A stretch of DNA of 37,023 nt. Origin: Acidimicrobiia bacterium (GTDB lineage Bacteria; Actinomycetota; Acidimicrobiia; Spongiisociales; UBA11373). Each line of letters opens with the position of its first letter. The first letter of the stretch is position 1. Shown one piece after another: positions 30,599 to 37,023 of the stretch. Below the pieces are notes generated by a model. The model was not told the origin of the DNA and searched no databases. It saw only the letters and a program-made list of their open reading frames with translations. The position numbers were made by a program, and so were the translations under genes. The stretch spans positions 1-37,023 of the forward strand of contig JAFGCH010000147.1 of assembly GCA_016932695.1 (NCBI GenBank), written 5' to 3'.

Positions 30599-31167
30599 GG
30601 CTCCTCCGGGCGAAAAGGCTCCTCCAGCCGGGCCACCACCCCCGCCGGGGGGACATGGTCGGCAAGTGGGGGCAGCTCGTCGCGCGAGCGCAGGCCCAGC
30701 TTCTCGAGGAACAGGTCGGTGGTGGCGTAGAGCGCTGCGGCTCCGGGCCCCGGGGCGCGACCCACGACATCGATGAGCCCGCGGCGCTCAAGGGTGTGCA
30801 AGGCGTGATCGGAGTCCACCCCGCGGATCTCGGAAACCTGTGCCCGGGACACCGGCTGCCGGTAGGCCACCACCGCCAGGGTCTCGAGCGCCGCCCGGCT
30901 GAGCCGGGCCGCAGTGGCCCCGGCGGCGAACCTCTCGAGGTAGGGGTGGAGATCCGGCCGGGTATAGAGGCGCCATCCGCCTCCCACTTCCCGCAGCACC
31001 AGCCCCGAGTCGCCCCCTGCCAGGCGCTCGGCCAGGGCGGTAAGCGCCTCGGCGGCCGCGGCGACGGGCACCTCGAGGACCTCGGCCATCTCAACCACCG
31101 GTACCGGTTCCTCGGCGACGAAGAGGATCGCCTCCAGCGCCGGGAGCAGAGCGCTCACCTCTGCCAT
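30577..31167 (-). CDS. scpB: Segregation and condensation protein B
   Basis: 196 residues. Two winged-helix domains: LPALEAILFVAEEPVPVVEMAEVL (about 8-31) and LETLAVVAYRQPVSRAQVSEIRGVDSDHALHTLERRGLIDVVGR (about 95-138), diagnostic of ScpB, the dimeric partner of ScpA on SMC. The C-terminal tail (PEEPSSDSSG) is short and acidic. The ATG overlaps the scpA 3' end by 13 bases and its 3' end overlaps rluB, the order scpA-scpB-rluB common in Gram-positive bacteria. Confidence 0.95.
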   Translation of the reverse strand: MAEVSALLPALEAILFVAEEPVPVVEMAEVLEVPVAAAAEALTALAERLAGGDSGLVLREVGGGWRLYTRPDLHPYLERFAAGATAARLSRAALETLAVVAYRQPVSRAQVSEIRGVDSDHALHTLERRGLIDVVGRAPGPGAAALYATTDLFLEKLGLRSRDELPPLADHVPPAGVVARLEEPFRPEEPSSDSSG

Positions 31168-31913
31168 TCGCTCACCAGGCCCAGCGCGGCGTCACGGCGA
31201 TGGCGCAGGACGATCGGCGTGCCCGGGTGCTCCTGGGTGGCTTCGATCAGGCCCCAGCGCACCAGTTCCAGCACCGCCAGGAAGTAGGCGACGACCTCGA
31301 CCGGGCGATGCAGCGCCCCGGTGAGGCGCTCGAAGTCGGTCTGTATCTCGGCGGCGACGCGGTCGCGCACGGCTTCGATCGCCGCCGCCACGGAGGGCAG
31401 GTCGAGGTCGAGGTGGTCCAGGTCCGGCTCCCGGGGCCGGGCCAGCAGGCGGGCGGCCAACTGCGCCAAGCCGGAGGGACCCCAGGGCAGCCGTACCGCC
31501 GGGGGTGGCGGCGTCACCTCCGGGTCGAGCCCCGCGTAGCGGCCCACGAGTCGGGCGGTGGCCTCCATGCGATGAGCGAGCACCGCGGCGACGTCCTTGA
31601 ACGTCAGGCAGGCCAGGAGGCGGCTCAGCAGACGATCCCGCTCCTCGGCGAGCGCCAGCTCTTCGTCGGGATCTACCGGCGCGGCGCCGGGCAGCAGGCG
31701 ACGCGCCTTCATCTGGATGAGGGTGGCGGCGATCAGCAGGAACTCGGAGGTGACCTCGAGGTCGAGGGTTCGTATCCGCGCCAGGTGGGCCAGGTACTCA
31801 TCCACCAGCCCCACCAGGCTGAGTTCGGTGATCTCCAGCTGCCGCTCGGTGATCAGGCGCAGCAGTAGGTCTAGGGGGCCTTCAAAGACTGGGGTGGTCA
31901 CCTGGTAGCTCAT
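31155..31913 (-). CDS. scpA: Segregation and condensation protein A
   Basis: 252 residues. Kleisin of the SMC condensin. The N-terminus MSYQVTTPVFEGPLDLLLRLI binds the SMC neck; LEVTSEFLLIAATLIQMKARRLLP (about 52-75) and the C-terminal winged helix (RPVEVVAYFLAVLELVRWGLIEATQEHP) bind the cap side. The start at ATG 31913 matches family N-termini; a TACCAT box lies 12 bases upstream, so an internal promoter within the long unit is possible. Confidence 0.95.
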   Translation of the reverse strand: MSYQVTTPVFEGPLDLLLRLITERQLEITELSLVGLVDEYLAHLARIRTLDLEVTSEFLLIAATLIQMKARRLLPGAAPVDPDEELALAEERDRLLSRLLACLTFKDVAAVLAHRMEATARLVGRYAGLDPEVTPPPPAVRLPWGPSGLAQLAARLLARPREPDLDHLDLDLPSVAAAIEAVRDRVAAEIQTDFERLTGALHRPVEVVAYFLAVLELVRWGLIEATQEHPGTPIVLRHRRDAALGLVSEWQR

Positions 31914-31959
31914 GGCGCAGGGGACATGGTATTGCCCGGAGTGCGGCGCACAGGGCCTT

Positions 31960-32439
31960 TCAGGCGTGATCGGCGCGGCACAGGGCGGCCCAGTCCTCCG
32001 GGGTGATGCTGCCGGGTCTCCCGGTGTGGTGGTGCCGGGCATAGGCGACCACCAGAGGCTCGGCTCCGGCGGCCGCGAGGTCGGCGGCACCGGATGAAGT
32101 GTGGGCCAGGTAGGCGGCCGCCCGACCCGGGGCGGGGAGGTGCAGGAACCCCAGAGTGGTGGCCAGGGCCCGTCCCACGGGGCCGAGGCCGGCATGGCGC
32201 TTGCCCACGTCGTGCAGCAGGGCGGCCCGGGCCAGGTCGCGCCGCCCCGGGCAGGCCGCGAGCACTGCCCGGGCGCATTCGAGCCCGTGCCGCTGGTCGG
32301 CCCGCGGCTGTCCCCAAAAGAGGCCGCTTTCGGCCTCGCGCAGCAGGACCGCCGCCTCTGTCTGATCCGCGGGGCCCAGTGGGGCCGCCCGCAGCACACC
32401 GAAGAACCGCCGCACCAGGTGAGGGAGCGCCGAGGTCAT
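31960..32439 (-). CDS. HD-domain protein (HDIG-type phosphohydrolase-like)
   Basis: 159 residues. H-x-x-x-C-A...RAALLHDVGKRHAG (HGLECARAVLAACPGRRDLARAALLHDVGKRHAGLG, about 50-85) shows the HD metal motif His-Asp with an earlier His, and VVAYARHHHTGRPGSI (about 131-147) gives the further histidines. Typical of actinobacterial HD proteins next to ScpA; nucleotide or cyclic-nucleotide hydrolysis is possible but unproven. ATG overlaps the site-2 protease stop (ATGA). Confidence 0.75.
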   Translation of the reverse strand: MTSALPHLVRRFFGVLRAAPLGPADQTEAAVLLREAESGLFWGQPRADQRHGLECARAVLAACPGRRDLARAALLHDVGKRHAGLGPVGRALATTLGFLHLPAPGRAAAYLAHTSSGAADLAAAGAEPLVVAYARHHHTGRPGSITPEDWAALCRADHA

Positions 32440-33125
32440 ATCACCACCCGCAGAAGCCAGCCGACCGCGGTACCGACGAAAGCCAGCGACCCGGGCAGGG
32501 CAACGATCAGCAGGAACAGGACCAGGAATCCGTAGGGGGCTAGCTTGTGGAAGGCCTTCCGGGCTCCCGCGGGGAGGACGAGAGGAAGCAACCGGCTTCC
32601 GTCCAAGGGCGGGATCGGCAGCATGTTGAAGACGGCGAGGGCGCAGTTCACCAGGACGACGGCGAAGAGGACTCGCCCCCACAGGGCCCCGGTGCGGATC
32701 CCCACGTCCAGCCCTTCCCAGTAGACCCCCGTTCCCAGCGCCGCCGTGCCCCCGGCCGCCCGCAAGTCGATCAGAGGGCTGAGGCGTCCCACTACCAGAG
32801 CCAGGAGGAGGTTCGTCGCCGGCCCAGCGAGGGCGACTAGCGCCATCCCCTCGTTGGGGCGGCGAAAGTGAGCCGGCTCTACCGGCACCGGCCGGGCCCA
32901 GCCCCAGACGCTCTGCCCGGCCACGGCGAGTACAGCGGGGAACACGAGCGACCCGAAGGGATCCAGGTGGCGGAGGGGGTTAAGGGTGATGCGCCCGGCA
33001 TGGCGCGCTGTGGGGTCTCCCAACCGCTCCGCCACCCAGCCGTGGGCCACCTCGTGGAGCACCACGCTGGGGAGGAGGATGGCCAGGAACAAGACGACGT
33101 CGAGGAGGCGGTTGTCCGAGATCAT
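32436..33125 (-). CDS. Site-2 protease family (M50) membrane metalloprotease
   Basis: 229 residues with about five to six hydrophobic segments. The zinc motif HEVAHGW is at about 24-30, inside the first membrane helix. ITLNPLRHLDPFGSLVFP (about 46-63) and NMLPIPPLDGSRLLPLVLP (about 166-184) are the conserved substrate/metal motifs (the second supplies the Asp ligand). It is of the short, single-domain YwhC/Rip3-like kind without a PDZ domain. Substrate unknown. It is the first of the pair with the HD gene. Confidence 0.88.
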   Translation of the reverse strand: MISDNRLLDVVLFLAILLPSVVLHEVAHGWVAERLGDPTARHAGRITLNPLRHLDPFGSLVFPAVLAVAGQSVWGWARPVPVEPAHFRRPNEGMALVALAGPATNLLLALVVGRLSPLIDLRAAGGTAALGTGVYWEGLDVGIRTGALWGRVLFAVVLVNCALAVFNMLPIPPLDGSRLLPLVLPAGARKAFHKLAPYGFLVLFLLIVALPGSLAFVGTAVGWLLRVVI

Positions 33126-33170
33126 GGGGTCCCCGACTCCCGGCGGGAATGCCGCCTGCTCACCGGGGCA

Positions 33171-33521
33171 TCACCCCGACTTCGACTTGCACTCCACGCA
33201 GTACACCGACTCCGGGCGGATGGCCAGGCGGTCGGCGCCGATCTCGCGCCCACAGGCCAGGCAGATGCCGTACTGCCCTTCGCCGAGCCGCCGCAGGGCG
33301 ACGTCTACCGAATCGAGGTTCTTCTTGAGCGAGTCGACCAGTCCGAGCACCTCCGTGCGCTCCGCGGTGGCGGCGGCAGCATCGGCGAAGCCGTCGCCGA
33401 ACTCGACGTCGGCACGCAGCTCGCCCGTCTCCTCGGCACCCAGCTGCGCCAGGCGCTCTACCAGGCGAGCGCGCGCCTCGAGGAGGAGTCGTTCGGCGTC
33501 GGGATAGGTGGCGGTAGTCAT
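33171..33521 (-). CDS. TraR/DksA zinc-finger family protein
   Basis: 116 residues. A coiled coil (about 8-75) is followed by QYGICLACGREIGADRLAIRPESVYCVECKSK with the four-cysteine zinc finger intact (CLAC and CVEC). Related proteins bind the RNA polymerase secondary channel; in actinobacteria the role is less clear. The start at ATG 33521 is preferred; TTG 33530 overlaps the xerD stop. It separates xerD from the site-2 protease gene. Confidence 0.85.
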   Translation of the reverse strand: MTTATYPDAERLLLEARARLVERLAQLGAEETGELRADVEFGDGFADAAAATAERTEVLGLVDSLKKNLDSVDVALRRLGEGQYGICLACGREIGADRLAIRPESVYCVECKSKSG

Positions 33522-33526
33522 GGGGC

Positions 33527-34408
33527 TCAAGTGCTCCGGGGGTGGGAAACGGCGTACACCTCGAGGAGATGCCGCGGCGATACTCGGGTGTAGACCTGTG
33601 TAGTGCTGATGCTAGCGTGCCCAAGGAGTTCCTGTACGGTTCTCAGGTCGGCTCCACCCTCCACCATGTGGGTTGCCGCCGAGTGCCGCAGGACGTGGGG
33701 CGATACCGCGTCGGGGTCGAGGCCGGCCCGCGCCGCCTGGCGACGGACGATGCCCCAGATCCCCTGCCGGGTCAGGCGGCCCCCGCGGCGGTTCAGGAAC
33801 ACCGCCCCCGAGTCGCGGCCGGGCCGGCGCCGGGCCAGCCGATCGGGCAGGTAAGCCGCCAGCGCCCGGCAGGCGGCGCCGCCCACCGGGACGACTCGCT
33901 GCTTGTCACCCTTGCCTGTCAGCCGGGCGGTGGCCTCGGAGAGGTCGAGGTCCAACTGGTCCAGGGCCGCCGCCTCGGCGACGCGTGCCCCGGTCGCATA
34001 CAAGAACTCCAGCAGGGCCCGGTCGCGACGGCCTTCCGGGGTGGCCGGGTCGGGCACCTCCAGCAGGCGGAACACCTCTTCCACGGTCAGTGCCTTAGGG
34101 AGGGCGGTCGGCCGCCGCGGGCTGTCCACCAGCACGGTGGGGTCGGAAGCAGCCAGCCCTTCGGCCGTCAGGAAGCGGTGAAAGCCGCGCACCGCGGCCA
34201 CGTGACGGGCGATCGAAGCCGGGGCCAGGCCCCGGCGATAGAGGGCGGCCACGAAGCCGGCCACCGCGTCCGGGTCGGGCTCTGCCCCTGCGAGGTGAGC
34301 GGCGTACCGGCGCAGGTCCCGGCCGTAGGCCGTGACGGTGGCTGCCGCGAGCCCCCGTTCCGCCCGCAGGGCGGCCAGATACTCAGCGACGCGGTCTTCG
34401 AGAGTCAC
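33527..34408 (-). CDS. xerD: Tyrosine recombinase XerD-like
   Basis: 293 residues, normal size. The N-terminal SAM-like domain (about 1-85) begins MTLEDRVAEYLAALRAERG. Catalytic residues: Arg in ATGARVAEAAAL (about 143-154), Lys in TGKGDKQRVVPVG, HVLRHSAATHM (HxxR), GHASISTTQVY (His and the nucleophile Tyr in QVYTRV, about 275). It resolves chromosome dimers at dif with XerC. GTG start overlaps the NUDIX stop (GTGA). Position between NUDIX and scpA is the conserved actinobacterial place of xerD. Confidence 0.93.
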   Translation of the reverse strand: MTLEDRVAEYLAALRAERGLAAATVTAYGRDLRRYAAHLAGAEPDPDAVAGFVAALYRRGLAPASIARHVAAVRGFHRFLTAEGLAASDPTVLVDSPRRPTALPKALTVEEVFRLLEVPDPATPEGRRDRALLEFLYATGARVAEAAALDQLDLDLSEATARLTGKGDKQRVVPVGGAACRALAAYLPDRLARRRPGRDSGAVFLNRRGGRLTRQGIWGIVRRQAARAGLDPDAVSPHVLRHSAATHMVEGGADLRTVQELLGHASISTTQVYTRVSPRHLLEVYAVSHPRST

Positions 34409-34950
34409 CGGCCGAGGTGTCGCGCCAGCGCGTAGATGCCGAGGATGGTCTTGGCGTCGCGCAGGGCACCGGCATCCAGGGCGGCCAGCGCCTCCTCGCA
34501 AGTTAGGGAGACGACGGCCGCGGCCTCTTCTTCGATGCCCTGGGGGGCGGCTCCCACCGCCTCGAGTTGCTCGGCCAGGTATACCAGGGTGAGCTCGTCG
34601 CTGAAGCCCGGCGACGTATAGGCCTCATGGAGCAGGGTCACCCGGCCGGGGCGCAGGCCGACCTCCTCGACGCACTCCCGGCGCGCCGTCTCGGCCGGAT
34701 CTTCCCCGGGCACGTCGCGCTTGCCCGCCGGTATCTCCAACAGCGAGCCGCCCGTGGCGGCCCGGTACTGCTGCATCAGGTGCACGCGGGCGCCGTCCCA
34801 GGGGATGACGGCTACCGAGCCGGGGTGGCGCACGATGTCGCGGGCCGTCCAGCCGGTGCCGTCGCCCAGGTGATAGCAGCGCTCGAGGGTGATGAAGGCC
34901 CCCCGAGCCACGAAGCGCTTCCCCAACAGCGGGAACTCGGGCACGGCCAC
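34405..34950 (-). CDS. NUDIX hydrolase, probably ADP-ribose pyrophosphatase
   Basis: 181 residues. The Nudix box (GKRDVPGEDPAETARRECVE then EVGL, about 76-99) has one extra residue between G and the first E, as in several actinobacterial ADP-ribose pyrophosphatases; LLEIPAGK before it and LLHEAYTSPGFSDELTLVYLAEQL after it support that group. GTG 34950 begins six bases after the pyrG stop; GTG 34944 is equally possible. Cytoplasmic nucleotide housekeeping. Confidence 0.88.
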   Translation of the reverse strand: MAVPEFPLLGKRFVARGAFITLERCYHLGDGTGWTARDIVRHPGSVAVIPWDGARVHLMQQYRAATGGSLLEIPAGKRDVPGEDPAETARRECVEEVGLRPGRVTLLHEAYTSPGFSDELTLVYLAEQLEAVGAAPQGIEEEAAAVVSLTCEEALAALDAGALRDAKTILGIYALARHLGR

Positions 34951-34956
34951 AACAGG

Positions 34957-36663
<1,707 letters not shown>

Positions 36664-37023
36664 CTACCCGCCTGCGCCGGCCCGCCGCGCCGTGGCGGCA
36701 GCCAAGAGCTCGGCGGCATGCCCCCGGCCGCGCTCACTCTGCGGCAGCCCCCCGAGCATGCGGGCCAGCTCCGCCAGCCGGTCCTCCGCCTCCACCCGCC
36801 GCACTTGGGCCCGGCTGCCTTCCCGATCGACCACCAGATGGGTGTCGGCGAAGGCGGCCACCTGGGGCAGATGGGTGACCACCAGGACCTGGCGGCCCCG
36901 CGCCAGGGCGGCCAGCTTCTCGCCCATGGCGAGCGCAGTCGCGCCGCCGATCCCGGCGTCGATCTCGTCGAAGGCCACCACCGGTGCCTCCCCCACTCCG
37001 GCGGCGAGGTGGACCGCCAGGAC
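36664..37023 (-). CDS. recN: DNA repair protein RecN, C-terminal part (runs off the window)
   Basis: 119 codons to the window edge. LAVHLAAGVGEAPVVAFDEIDAGIGG carries the Walker B DEID and D-loop of the RecN/SMC-like ATPase; GEKLAALARGRQVLVVTHLPQVAAFADTHLVV gives the H-loop. The rest of the gene lies beyond 37023. RecN acts at double-strand breaks. It precedes pyrG, an order common in actinobacteria. Confidence 0.93.
   Translation of the reverse strand, partial: VLAVHLAAGVGEAPVVAFDEIDAGIGGATALAMGEKLAALARGRQVLVVTHLPQVAAFADTHLVVDREGSRAQVRRVEAEDRLAELARMLGGLPQSERGRGHAAELLAAATARRAGAGG

Noticed and set aside
34405-34950. Defective Nudix box because of the extra residue
   Set aside because: The one-residue insertion, as recalled, is usual in actinobacterial ADP-ribose pyrophosphatases; catalytic glutamates are intact.

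Overview
The window is very GC-rich bacterial DNA with dense, tightly coupled genes, many GTG/TTG starts, and repeated TANNNT boxes 6-8 bases before a start codon, which points to leaderless mRNAs. Gene content (RecN, split GcvP, polyphosphate glucokinase, GarA/FtsR/ResR-type regulators, LPG-synthase-like membrane protein) indicates Actinomycetota. The split glycine dehydrogenase and the general style suggest Acidimicrobiia or a neighbouring uncultured class; this placement is inference.

Left edge (1-2949): the right end of an integrated element, with a small helix-turn-helix-like protein, a Rep_trans/MobT-like protein, a 32-residue ORF and a large serine recombinase. The recombinase gene ends in the CTAG that also supplies the stop codon of a convergent thioesterase gene.

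2946-6296: chromosomal genes for a thioesterase, a VOC protein, YqgE/AlgH, an LPG-synthase-like membrane protein and a small unknown. 6344-9927 is a self-contained minus-strand sulfur operon: an HTH-PocR regulator, an SQR-like flavoprotein, DUF1641, a single-cysteine DsrC/TusE-like carrier and a DsrE-like protein. This is the best candidate for an under-described system. 10014-12599 holds a coiled-coil/HhH protein, a GNAT and adenosine deaminase.

12584-22114 (all minus strand) is an extended version of the cluster known in mycobacteria as Rv1822-Rv1832. It holds four transcription units: DUF6941-pgsA-gcvH; garA-ftsR-dac-hpt-DUF151; resR plus a PD-(D/E)XK-like gene; and gcvPA-gcvPB-ppgK. The last is preceded by a leaderless 24-codon upstream ORF whose stop overlaps the gcvPA start. 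Glycine cleavage, GarA-type 2-oxoglutarate control, cell-division regulators and wall/lipid synthesis are interleaved.

22167-25451: a radical SAM/SPASM protein, a saccharopine-dehydrogenase-like enzyme, a zinc-ribbon protein and tRNA-Pro(GGG). 25489-37023: der and divergent ispH, then a long minus-strand housekeeping series recN - pyrG - NUDIX - xerD - DksA/TraR - site-2 protease - HD protein - scpA - scpB - rluB - aroA - cmk. Here rluB appears to start at a rare AUC codon, and AroA carries Ala at the position linked to glyphosate insensitivity. No intergenic stretch exceeds 300 bases, and no CRISPR array, rRNA or insertion sequence was seen.
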